Below are positions 7,854 to 15,900 of a stretch of 25,803 bases of DNA, in pieces. The notes under the pieces were generated by a model. It was not told the origin of the DNA. It made no database searches and saw nothing but the letters and a program-made list of their open reading frames with translations. The DNA lies in the NCBI GenBank assembly GCA_002479405.1, contig DLMX01000070.1, positions 1 through 25,803 on the forward strand. Reading direction: 5' to 3'. This stretch comes from Methylophilaceae bacterium UBA7525 (lineage in GTDB: Bacteria; Pseudomonadota; Gammaproteobacteria; Burkholderiales; Methylophilaceae). Numbering within the stretch: position 1 is the stretch's first letter; each line of letters begins with the position of its first letter. The position numbers and the translations under genes were made by a program.

Positions 7854-8576
7854 TTAAATATGCCAGACATAGATGGAGGGCCTGCCCTCTAGCTGCAGAA
7901 CACAGTCGGGCTCGGCACCGGGAATTTCAAACTCATAACTCATTAACATACTGCCGGGCTGCATCTCGCGCGACGCTTTCTGCCAGAGCGACTCCATGGC
8001 GGCGGGCGACAAATATGCGAAGACCACATCGTATTGTGCAAAATCCAGCATCTCGTAATCGCCCAGCTCGAAACCGGCATTACTGATACCGCGCATCCGT
8101 GCGCGCCAGCGGCTGAGCAGCCAGGGCAAGGGCGCAATCTCGATGCCGGTGAACCGGCTCTGCGGCATGCCCCCGGCAAGGTACATGATCAAATCGCCCA
8201 GACCGCTGCCGATATCGATCAGATTAATATGCCGGTCTTGCGGCAGATACGCGGCCACTCGGCGCCAGACATCCGGCCGCGATGGATAGAAAGGAACCTG
8301 CGTGCGGAACGTGGTCCAGAACAGGCTCAGGAAAAACACAAAGCCCAGGAAATAAATCCAGGACGGCAATGCAAGCTGATGCATGACCAGCAATCCAACT
8401 GGAAATAAACACTGGATCGCCCGCCACCAGACATCCATCCTGCACATGACGGATAGCAGCATGGCGCTGCCGCCTTGAAGAATGGCCAGCATATAAAGAT
8501 CGGGCACCAGCCCGGTGTATTGCCCAATGACCACCTGGGCCGCCGCTGTCACAGGCAATGCGGCAATCTGCAGCAT
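7854..8576 (-). CDS. Membrane-associated class I SAM-dependent methyltransferase-like protein
   Basis: The N-terminal part has several hydrophobic segments (for example LMLQIAALPVTAAAQVVIG and WIYFLGFVFFLSLFW) followed by a Rossmann-type methyltransferase domain with the SAM-binding motif LIDIGSGLGD. The later motifs FTGIEIAPLP and YDVVFAYLSP fit strand 2 and strand 4 of the fold. The substrate is unknown. The frame is open up to a GTG at 8750, but a 13-bp terminator hairpin (8649-8692) lies inside that extension and no good ribosome site precedes it. I therefore place the start at the ATG 8574-8576 (240 residues), with a TTG at 8613-8615 or the GTG/ATG at 8745-8750 as alternatives. It sits between flhDC and motAB; a flagellar role is suggested only by position. 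Confidence 0.7.
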   Translation of the reverse strand: MLQIAALPVTAAAQVVIGQYTGLVPDLYMLAILQGGSAMLLSVMCRMDVWWRAIQCLFPVGLLVMHQLALPSWIYFLGFVFFLSLFWTTFRTQVPFYPSRPDVWRRVAAYLPQDRHINLIDIGSGLGDLIMYLAGGMPQSRFTGIEIAPLPWLLSRWRARMRGISNAGFELGDYEMLDFAQYDVVFAYLSPAAMESLWQKASREMQPGSMLMSYEFEIPGAEPDCVLQLEGRPSIYVWHI

Positions 8577-8648
8577 CAAGGCCAGGGGTGCCGGTTTCCA
8601 TCCTGATTTCTGCAAACCCTGCCCATCGTCCGGCGCAGCAGATGACAA

Positions 8649-8692
8649 AAACCCCGCGACAGGCCTCTTTACAGAGAAATGTCGCGGGGTTT
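8649..8692 (-). terminator. Intrinsic terminator downstream of flhC
   Basis: Arms 8649-8661 and 8680-8692 are perfectly complementary over 13 bp (AAACCCCGCGACA with its complement), with an 18-nt loop. On the minus strand the stem is followed by TTTTTG. It begins about 60 nt after the flhC stop, a normal distance for a terminator. On the plus strand the stem is followed by only a short T run. Confidence 0.8.
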
Positions 8693-8754
8693 CTACAAAC
8701 AGGGATGAGTCAGCCTGTACTAACACCCGTTTCGCATGGGGCTCCATCACGGAC

Positions 8755-9312
8755 TCAGGCAGCGCTGGATGCTGACATCAGTTGCGCTTCTTTCGCCTGC
8801 TTGGTTTTACCGGCACGCGAAGGCACGTGGCAGATACCGCACTGATAGTTCTCATTCAGGTCGTAATTATTAACGACGAACTTGCCACCGCAACAGGTGC
8901 ATGGCGCCAGCTTCAACATCTTGCTGTCGATGAACCGGACCAGGGTCCAGGCCCGGGTAAGGGACAGGACAGGTTCCTCATCGCGGCTCTTGCCCGCTTG
9001 CTCGAGATAGATCCTGTAGGCCTTCATGACCGCATGAATGCCTTGCACATCCGCATATTCAACCAGGAAGTCATAAATATTCAGGAACATGGATGCATGG
9101 ATATTGGGCTGCCAGGTTAAAAACCAGTCGGTTGAAAACGGCAACATGCCCTTGGGTGGCGAAACGCCTCTCAACTCCTTGTAAAGCTTGATCAAGCGCT
9201 CCCGCGACAGGGTTGTCTGCGCTTCCAGCATCTGCAGACGCGCCCCCAGATTTATCAGCTCGATTGCCAGATGAATTTGTTCGGCTTCTTCTACGACACT
9301 TTTCTTGACCAT
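8755..9312 (-). CDS. flhC: Flagellar transcriptional regulator FlhC
   Basis: FlhC forms the heterohexameric FlhD4C2 activator of flagellar class-2 promoters. From the ATG at 9310-9312 the protein is 185 residues. The zinc-binding cysteines are C138 and C141 (in CTCCGGKF) and C158 and C161 (in CGICHVP), the spacing seen in known FlhC. The frame extends to a TTG at 9327, but GGGGGAGAG sits directly before the ATG, so I choose the ATG. It lies 71 bp after flhD in the same direction and is followed by a strong terminator. Confidence 0.96.
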   Translation of the reverse strand: MVKKSVVEEAEQIHLAIELINLGARLQMLEAQTTLSRERLIKLYKELRGVSPPKGMLPFSTDWFLTWQPNIHASMFLNIYDFLVEYADVQGIHAVMKAYRIYLEQAGKSRDEEPVLSLTRAWTLVRFIDSKMLKLAPCTCCGGKFVVNNYDLNENYQCGICHVPSRAGKTKQAKEAQLMSASSAA

Positions 9313-9348
9313 GCTTCTCTCCCCCAAACAGCGGATTCACTACGCTTT

Positions 9349-9382
9349 AATTATGGAAACTTTTGAATTATGGAAACTTTTG
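9349..9382. repeat. Perfect 17-bp tandem duplication in flhD-flhC gap
   Basis: AATTATGGAAACTTTTG occurs at 9349-9365 and again immediately at 9366-9382. The pair lies just after the flhD stop codon and occupies half of the 71-bp gap before flhC. It may have arisen by slippage. Confidence 0.95.
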
Positions 9383-9383
9383 C

Positions 9384-9701
9384 TTATGCAATCACTTCGA
9401 CAGGCTGATTGGCCATCAACATCACGGCATGCGCATTGGTCAGTGCGCTGTCCTTGTTATAGCTGGTCAGCATGTTCAGGATGCTGCAGTCGTCAAAACG
9501 AAAACGCGCAAGCATCATCTGGGCATTGGCCAGCTTGGTTAGCTGTGAATTACTGAGACTATCGATCAGGTTGGCGATATCCTGGCTGACGCCCAAACGG
9601 AAAATCGCAGCAGGCTTATCCTCGCGAATCATCTGCTGAGCAAGCATCAGATAGTTGAGATTGATGTCACGAATTTCAGACAAAGTGTTTTCAATTGACA
9701 T
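9384..9701 (-). CDS. flhD: Flagellar transcriptional regulator FlhD
   Basis: FlhD is the partner of FlhC in the master activator of flagellar genes. The 105-residue product starts MSIENTLSEIRDINLNYL and continues AQQMIREDKPAAIFRLG, the conserved N-terminal block of the family; C72 (in FDDCSIL) corresponds to the family cysteine region. The frame runs upstream to 9764, but the ATG at 9699-9701 has AGGGAA before it and matches family N-termini, so I use it. Upstream lies a long AT-rich control region with a palindrome and a sigma-28-like promoter candidate. Confidence 0.96.
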   Translation of the reverse strand: MSIENTLSEIRDINLNYLMLAQQMIREDKPAAIFRLGVSQDIANLIDSLSNSQLTKLANAQMMLARFRFDDCSILNMLTSYNKDSALTNAHAVMLMANQPVEVIA

Positions 9702-9878
9702 GTTATTTTCCCTGATAAAGATACATCTCGTTTTTTTTTGCAACGACCAAGCTGTTATAAGCACTGGCCGCTATGAGCACGTACTTTGCGCGCGATGGGA
9801 AATTATTCAAATGAGACTTTGTCGGTATTTTTTGTCAGGCAAAAGGTGGGAATGCCTGTCGGGAAAACAATAAAAGCC

Positions 9879-9909
9879 ATGTACGTGTTTGTCCTACAAA
9901 CACGTACAT
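9879..9909. repeat. 14-bp-arm palindrome with 3-nt spacer upstream of flhD
   Basis: ATGTACGTGTTTGT (9879-9892) and ACAAACACGTACAT (9896-9909) are perfect reverse complements around CCT. In a leader RNA reaching flhD it would form a very stable hairpin about 180 nt before the start codon. No clean T run follows on either strand, so a plain terminator is unlikely. A dimeric-regulator site, an RNA leader structure or a weak attenuator are all possible. On the minus strand TTGACT (9910-9915) abuts it, but no good -10 follows. Confidence 0.85.
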
Positions 9910-10073
9910 AGTCAAAATAAATTATTTTAAATTAATCTTTTATATCAGGCCTATATCCGCCTTCTCCATCCCGTTACACACGTCATGATTTCATCACCAA
10001 TCTATTCAGGAATACCCCCTCGCACGCAGGAAAATGTTGAATCTTTGACGAAGTCCAATAATTAACAAATTAG

Positions 10074-10100
10074 CCATCGGCATCGCCCCGAAAAACTTTA
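10074..10100 (-). promoter_or_regulatory. Candidate sigma-28 promoter directed toward flhDC
   Basis: On the minus strand a perfect TAAAGTTT (10093-10100) is followed after exactly 11 nt by GCCGATGG (10074-10081), matching 14 of 16 consensus positions. It points at flhD with a leader of about 360 nt. The last two bases of the -10 element are off-consensus. No other gene lies between it and flhD on that strand. Confidence 0.5.
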
Positions 10101-10308
10101 GGGGAAATTTGATTTTTTACTAAAAAAAATCTTAACTACATGATTTATATAATAAAGCAATGTAAAAATACTGACGACCTCAATACCTGCCTCCTACGTT
10201 TTCTGCCGATGTCCGGTCACAAACCTGATTCTCCTCATCATCACCTCTCGAGCAATCTGATTGAGAATTACCAGCCATCAGAAAATTAGTCGAAATCTCG
10301 ACAAGTAT

Positions 10309-10335
10309 TCAAGTTATTCAACACTCAGCCGATAT
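10309..10335 (+). promoter_or_regulatory. Candidate sigma-28 promoter for the kinase-regulator pair
   Basis: TCAAGTTA (10309-10316), exactly 11 nt, then GCCGATAT (10328-10335) matches 13 of 16 consensus positions with ideal spacing. Transcription would start near 10342, about 135 nt before the GTG start of the kinase, and cover the mini-ORF chain. Confidence 0.55.
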
Positions 10336-10422
10336 ACCGTTAACGTTTCAACATGACCGGAAAATTCAAGCACCTGCACGCCTGAAATTTATCAATTTTT
10401 ATTCAAAAGGTTACGAGACCCC

Positions 10423-10480
10423 ATGCCGGGCATTGACCAAAAAATATCCATGGTATGAATTTCGCTCAATGATTCAGTGA
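10423..10480 (+). other. Chain of three mini-ORFs joined by stop-start overlaps
   Basis: An 11-codon ORF (10423-10458, MPGIDQKISMV) ends in TGA overlapping the ATG of a 5-codon ORF (10455-10472, MNFAQ). That ends in TGA overlapping the ATG of a 3-codon ORF (10469-10480, MIQ). Its TGA overlaps the GTG (10477-10479) of the kinase. Each joint is a 4-nt ATGA or GTGA. AAAAGG lies about 12 nt before the first ATG, while the kinase GTG has no ribosome site of its own. Confidence 0.6.
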
Positions 10481-12204
10481 ATAACTTATTAACGAATACA
10501 TTTTCAAGTCGAATCTATCAAATGGAATCAGTGACTGAAAACCAGAACCCGGCCCCGACAAGCATGATCCGCTCAACCAGCGACTTATCGTCATGGGACC
10601 GGATGAATGAATCGCACACAGCGCAATGGCAGGAGACGTCGTTCAACAGTCTCGGAGAGAGTGCAAACCAGAACGAGCAAGACCAGACACACCCGCACAG
10701 CATCGGACAAGCCGGCAACAAGCCGCATGAATTCATCCGAATCGAATCACGTTTAAAAACCATACTTTCCAATATCCCCGGCCTGGTATTTGAATGCACA
10801 CTGAACGAAAACAACGAAATCAGCTTTAGCTACGTGAACGAAGGCTGCCAGGCCATGCTGGGTATAACGCCGGAGCAATTGAACGCCAACCCGCATCTGT
10901 TATTCGACATAATTTTGCCTGCCGACCGCGAGTCGTTCCTTGAAAGCATGCGAGCATCCGCAGCCAGCCTGAGCGTATGGAACTGGGAAGGCGGATTATG
11001 GATGGAAAAATGGCAGGACGTGAAATCCGTCAGTCTGCGTGCCACTGCGACCAGGAACCAACAGGACAAAGTGCTTTGGAGCGGCATCATCACCAATATC
11101 ACCCAGAGCCGGAACGAGAAAATGGCACTGGATGAAATCACCAACCGTTTCAAGGCGATTGTTTCGAACATCCCCAGCCTGGTGTTTCAATGCACCCTCA
11201 ATAACCGGAATGACATTGTCTTCAATTATCTCAGCGATGGATGTTATGCATTGCTGGGCGCTCACTCCGATATTCTGTTCAAGGCGCCGGAGCGACTCAT
11301 CGAAATCATCCTGCCGGAAGATCGCGAGTCTTTCTTCAAGAGCATGCATGAATCGGCCGAAAATCGGTCTGCCTGGAACTGGGAAGGTGGGCTATGGATT
11401 GAAGAATGGCAGGATATCAAACTGGTCAACCTGCGTGCCAGCGCAATGCTGAATGCCCAGGGGCAGGTTCAATGGTGCGGCCTCATCACCAATATCACCC
11501 AGAGCAAGAAGGAAAAAAAGGAGCTGGAGCGCTCAAACCAGCAACTTGAAGAACTCTCCTCGCATATGGCCCTGGTAAAAGAACAGGAGAGACTGCATAT
11601 CGCGCGTGAAATCCATGACAATATCGGCGGCAACCTGTCGGCCATTAAGATTGGCATTTCATCCCTGATCAAGGGCCTGGAAAAGCAACAACCGGCGCTG
11701 ATTGAAAAAGCCATGAAACTGGAAGAGCTGGTAGACAGCACGTTTGACGATACGCACAAGATTACCGCGGACTTGAGGCCGGGCGTGCTTGAGCTTGGCA
11801 TTGTCGCAGCGCTGGAGTGGCATGCAAGGGAATTTGAAAATAGAATGGGCATTCCTGTCAGCTTCAAAACTAACGAAGAGAATCTCGAACTGGACATGGA
11901 TAGCGCCATCGTCCTGTTCAGAGTCTGTCAGGAGGCGAATACGAATACCGCCAAATACGCCAAGGCGGGTTCGATTGAAGTTGAATTGATGCATCAAGCC
12001 GACGAAATCGTGTTGCAAATAAGCGATGACGGTATCGGCATCAAGCCTGAAGACAAACTCAAAAAGCATGCCTTCGGACTAAGAGGCATGGTAGAACGCG
12101 TGCAGGCAGTGGGCGGACGGATATCTATCGAGCCGGGACTGATTGCCGGTACCAAAATTTTGGTGAGACTTCCTTATAATCCATGCTATAAGCTAGACAT
12201 CTAG
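10477..12204 (+). CDS. Tandem-PAS sensor histidine kinase, NarL/UhpB type
   Basis: This 575-residue kinase has no membrane helix and is predicted cytoplasmic. After a polar, probably disordered N-terminus (about 1-90) come two PAS domains (about 93-215 and 222-345) that are clearly duplicates: both contain SNIP.LVF.CTLN, II LP.DRESF and WNWEGGLW. A HisKA_3 helix carries the phospho-acceptor H380 in AREIHDNIGGNLSAIK. The ATPase domain ends with DDGIGI and FGLRGMVERVQAVGG. The N box reads EANTNTAKYA where the family usually has EALTN..KHA. The GTG start is the only one upstream of ATG 10522; neither has a clear ribosome site. It is followed by its response regulator after 38 nt. The signal is unknown. 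Confidence 0.9.
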   Translation: MNNLLTNTFSSRIYQMESVTENQNPAPTSMIRSTSDLSSWDRMNESHTAQWQETSFNSLGESANQNEQDQTHPHSIGQAGNKPHEFIRIESRLKTILSNIPGLVFECTLNENNEISFSYVNEGCQAMLGITPEQLNANPHLLFDIILPADRESFLESMRASAASLSVWNWEGGLWMEKWQDVKSVSLRATATRNQQDKVLWSGIITNITQSRNEKMALDEITNRFKAIVSNIPSLVFQCTLNNRNDIVFNYLSDGCYALLGAHSDILFKAPERLIEIILPEDRESFFKSMHESAENRSAWNWEGGLWIEEWQDIKLVNLRASAMLNAQGQVQWCGLITNITQSKKEKKELERSNQQLEELSSHMALVKEQERLHIAREIHDNIGGNLSAIKIGISSLIKGLEKQQPALIEKAMKLEELVDSTFDDTHKITADLRPGVLELGIVAALEWHAREFENRMGIPVSFKTNEENLELDMDSAIVLFRVCQEANTNTAKYAKAGSIEVELMHQADEIVLQISDDGIGIKPEDKLKKHAFGLRGMVERVQAVGGRISIEPGLIAGTKILVRLPYNPCYKLDI

Positions 12205-12242
12205 CAACAGCATCAGAAAGCTGCTTTAACCTCTTGAGTACA

Positions 12243-12890
12243 ATGCGCCCGTCCATTATCAAAGTCATTCTTGCTGACGATCACGCCATATTGCGTGACG
12301 GCCTGAAACAAATCCTCTCCGAAACTGATGATATCCAAGTCATAGCAGAAGCAGAGAGCACGACTGAAGCCATCATGATTGCGCGCAAAAGTCCGGCTGA
12401 TGTGGTCGTCCTGGATATCTCGCTGCCGGATCGCAACGGCGTTGAAGCGCTAAAAATCCTCAAGAAAGAAAACCCGAACCTGGCTGTATTGATGCTCTCG
12501 ATGCATAAAGAGGATCAATATGCGATCCGCTCCCTGAAGGCAGGCGCCTCCGGCTACCTGACCAAACAAGGCGCATCTTCAGAACTGGTAACGGCCATCC
12601 GCACCGTTGCCAAAGGCAAGAAATACCTGACTGCCAGCGTGGCCGAAAGCCTGGCCAACCATCTGGGCAGCGAAGAAAAACCGCTGCACCAGACGCTTTC
12701 CGACCGTGAATTCCAGACACTCACCATGATCGCATCCGGCATGACAGTTGGGGAGATTGCCGAGAAACTCTGCCTTTCCGTCAAGACCATCAGCGTCTAC
12801 CGAGCGCGCCTGCTGGAAAAAATGCATCTGCACAACAACTCTGAAATCACCCATTACGCCATCAAGAATCACCTGATCGATTCCGAATAG
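12243..12890 (+). CDS. LuxR/NarL-family response regulator
   Basis: This 215-residue DNA-binding regulator is the obvious partner of the kinase directly upstream. The receiver domain has the acidic pair D12/D13, phospho-acceptor D58 (in VVVLDISLPD) and the switch region LMLSMHKEDQY followed by YLTKQGA. The C-terminal LuxR-type helix-turn-helix reads LSDREFQTLTMIASGMT then IAEKLCLSVKTISVYRARLL. The frame opens at a TTG (12234), but the ATG at 12243 is preferred, with GAG six bases upstream. Targets are not visible; flhDC, oriented divergently beyond the kinase, is a plausible one by position only. Confidence 0.93.
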   Translation: MRPSIIKVILADDHAILRDGLKQILSETDDIQVIAEAESTTEAIMIARKSPADVVVLDISLPDRNGVEALKILKKENPNLAVLMLSMHKEDQYAIRSLKAGASGYLTKQGASSELVTAIRTVAKGKKYLTASVAESLANHLGSEEKPLHQTLSDREFQTLTMIASGMTVGEIAEKLCLSVKTISVYRARLLEKMHLHNNSEITHYAIKNHLIDSE

Positions 12891-12983
12891 ACCGGTTCTT
12901 TGTCCCCAGGCAGCAGCGAAAGCTGCGATGGCTGAGTTCCCCTACTGGATCATCGAACCAAAAGGGAAAGTCCATGAATAGTT
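12891..12983. other. Convergent gap with nested stems between regulator and GGDEF-EAL gene
   Basis: This 93-bp gap contains nested complementary segments: GGTTC (12894-12898) with GAACC (12955-12959), CCAG (12906-12909) with CTGG (12945-12948), and a GAAA tetraloop hairpin, GCAGC/GCTGC (12913-12926). A separate hairpin CCATGAA/TTCATGG (12972-12989) overlaps the stop codon of the minus-strand gene and is followed on that strand by a pyrimidine-rich ACTTTCCCTTTT, so it may act as a weak terminator. No match to a riboswitch core was seen. Confidence 0.4.
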
Positions 12984-15900
12984 TCATGGTGGGCACTTCA
13001 AATACACTTGTGCCACAAAGGCCAGGAACTCTTCTTCCGGCATTGGCTTGCCATAGAGGTTGCCCTGCACGTATTCGCAGCCTACCGCTGCCAGCAGGTC
13101 AAGCTGTCCGGTTGTTTCGACGCCCTCGGCAATGACCTTGATCCCCAGTTTGTGCGCCATGACGACCATGGCTTCAGCAATGGCGCGATCACCGGGATCG
13201 GTTACAAGATCACGCACGAAGGAGCGGTCGATCTTGAGGTAGTCGATGGGGAATTTTTTGAGATAGGCCATGGCCGAATAGCCCGTACCGAAATCATCCA
13301 ACGCAACCTGCATACCTGACAGACCAAGCCGGGCAAGTGTTTCCATGATTTCAGGGCGGTCGTCGAGCAACAGTCCTTCGGTGATTTCGATGGTGATTTG
13401 TGCCGGGTCGAAATCCAGTTGCTCAAGATGCTCCAGCCACGCGGCGTCAAGATTTCCTCTCAGAAATTGCCGTGGCGATAGGTTGATGCTGATTTGCCGC
13501 TGGAATGCCGGAAGCCGGTTCCAGCGTTGCACAAGCTGCACCGCCTGACGGAAAACCCAATCGCCGATATCGCAGATAAGGCCGTTTTCCTCGGCGATGG
13601 GGATGAACTTATCCGGCGGCACCATCCCGCGTAGCGGATGTTTCCAGCGTAGCAGGGCTTCGGCCTTGACCACCTCGCCGGTAGCGATATCGACGATGGG
13701 TTGATACCAGACCTGGAACTGGTCGTTGACGAGCGCATCACGCAGATCTTTAGCCAACAGCATTCTTGCCTGCGCCTGTTGCTGCATGGCGCTGGTAAAG
13801 AAGCTGAAATTATTGCGGCCCTGCTCCTTGGCTGCATACATGGCTTGGTCGGCGCAGCCGATCAAGCCTTCTGCACTGTCGGCATCCAACGGGTAGCCAG
13901 CAATGCCGATACTGGCTGTAATGTAGGCCGTGTGCTCGCCCAGATGGAAGGGCTGGGCCATATGGTCGATAATATTTTGCGTCAGCCGCCCCAGGTTAGA
14001 GATGTCCTCGACTTGCGTAAGAATGACGACAAACTCGTCGCCGCCCAAGCGGGCCACAGTATCCGATTCGCGCACACAGGCCCGGATGCGCTTGGACGCA
14101 TCGGTCAGCAACAAATCACCGACATCATGCCCCAGCGTGTCATTGACCTCCTTGAAGCGATCAAGGTCGATGAAAAGCAGCGCCAGGCCTTCCCTTGCCC
14201 GCTTTGCCTTGGCGATTTCCTCGCTCAACCGTTGGCCGAACAAGCGACGGTTGGGCAAGTCAGTAAGGCTGTCATAGCTCGCTTGGTACATCATCCGTGA
14301 CTCGAGGCGCTTGCGTTCGATGGCAATCGAGGACAAATATCCGGCATGCCGTAGCAAGGTCAAGTCCTGACTATCGGCTTCTGCAACTTGTTCGCGGTAA
14401 ATGACCACGACGCCAAGTGCCTTGCCGGATGACTCCAGAATCGGCTCCGACCAGCATGCCGCCAAGCTGTTTTTGCGGGCAAAATCCTGACAGCTGTGCT
14501 GATAGCCGTGATGATTAAAGTTTTCAACGACAATGCGCTCGCCGCGCAATGCTGCGGTGGCACAACAACCATTTTCCTCGCACAGTTCGATGCCTTCCAG
14601 GCTGCTCGGGCAAGGTACCGGGAGCGATGGCGCAGCAACACTGATTAGACGGCTTCCGTCCTCGTCCGGTAACAGAATGCAACAGTATCGGCCAGACTTG
14701 GCTGACTCAACGTAGCGGGCCACCTGTTTGAGCGTTTCGTTCAATTCACCGCCGTGCGCAATCGCTTCAAACACACGCTGGCGCTCAACTTCGAGTGCTT
14801 GCTGGCGACTGCGCTCGGTAATATCGAAGCCCAATACCAGCAGACCCTGCACTTTTCCGTTTGCCGAAAATTCCGGACTCACGCGCACAAGATGACTGAT
14901 AAGCCGCCCCGCTTCGTCCCGCCATTCCAGCGTGAGCTCTTCCTGCATCCCGGACCGCAACACACTGGTCAGCAAGACGATATAGGCGTCGACCGACACA
15001 TTTTCCGCACGCCAGAACGCACTGACATGCTTGCCGAGGATATCCGACGCGGGAAGACCAACCGCCTTGAGATAGGCAGGGTTGACATAGACATGCCGCA
15101 AATCGTGATCAAGCCGAACCACGTAGGTCGGCAGGTTTTCCACCAAGGTGCGAAATTCGCGCTCGCGCGCAATCAGCGCCAATTCGGCCTGCTTGCGTTC
15201 GGTAATATCCAGCGAGGTGCCGATAAAACGCTTTGGACGCCCATCCTGATCGAAATAAGGCTCACCGAATTCCTGAATGTATTTCACCCGGCCATCCGGG
15301 AACAACAATCGATGCTCGACCTGATACAAAGATTTGTCGATGATCGACTGATTGTAGGCTCGGGCGACTTTCTCACGGTCTTCGGGATGCACGGTTTCAA
15401 GGAATGCCGCAAAAGTTGCAGCGAACTGGGTTTTGTCGATCTCCCAGATGCGGAAGGTTTCATCGCTCCAGGTCAGCACATCGTTGACCATATCCACGTC
15501 CCAGCTACCGATGTGGGCAATGCGTTGCGCTTCTTCCAGTGCTGACTGGCTGCGTTGCAAGGCATTCTGAGCTTGCTTGCGTTCAGAAATATCGCGGCAA
15601 ATGGCCAGGTTGTAACCCACTCCCTCGAACTCGACATAGTTGGCGGTAATGTCCACTGGATAAATCCGGCCATCAGAGGTCTTGTGGCGGCTCTCGAAGT
15701 TGAGTGTGCGATGGGCCTTGAGGTCGCGCCAATGACTGGGCCAGACTGCCAGTTGATAGTCTGGGTCGATGTCCGCGATACGCATGCCCTGTAACTGATC
15801 GCGCGGATAGCCAAGGATATGGCAGGCCTCTTCGTTGACATAAAGAATATTGGCATCTTCGCTGATCAGGAGAACTGTGTCATTGACATGGTCGAGCGAG

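Larger units (their letters stand above)
9702..10476. other. Divergent control region between flhDC and the sensor kinase
   Basis: These 775 bp carry no convincing full-length gene on either strand. The stretch is AT-rich, especially 9905-9950 and 10105-10170. Visible elements are a run of nine T at 9731-9739 (poly-A in the flhD leader), a large palindrome (9879-9909), a minus-strand sigma-28-like promoter (10074-10100), a lone TATAAT at 10148-10153 on the plus strand without a good -35, a plus-strand sigma-28-like promoter (10309-10335) and overlapping mini-ORFs (10423-10480). No clear sigma-70 promoter for flhDC is apparent. Confidence 0.8.

Noticed and set aside
7511..8086. Plus-strand frames around the motA leader and methyltransferase 3' end
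   Set aside because: They lack ribosome sites and overlap the end of the methyltransferase and start of motA, with no recognisable protein pattern.
8224..8601. 125-codon minus-strand frame inside the methyltransferase gene
   Set aside because: It overlaps the membrane and linker part of the methyltransferase in another frame and lacks the SAM-fold motifs that support the chosen frame.
10423..10480. Frameshifted N-terminus of the kinase
   Set aside because: Joining the mini-ORFs would need several shifts in 58 nt, and the combined peptide adds no recognisable domain; the clean 4-nt overlaps fit coupled mini-ORFs better.
12891..12983. Possible c-di-GMP (GEMM) riboswitch near the GGDEF-EAL gene
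   Set aside because: A GAAA loop and GGCTGAGTT look superficially similar, but the conserved core segments of that riboswitch are missing and the region lies between two gene 3' ends.
14754..15545. 263-codon plus-strand frame opposite the GGDEF-EAL gene
   Set aside because: The opposite strand encodes clear PAS domains through the whole interval; this frame has shadow-like composition and no ribosome site.
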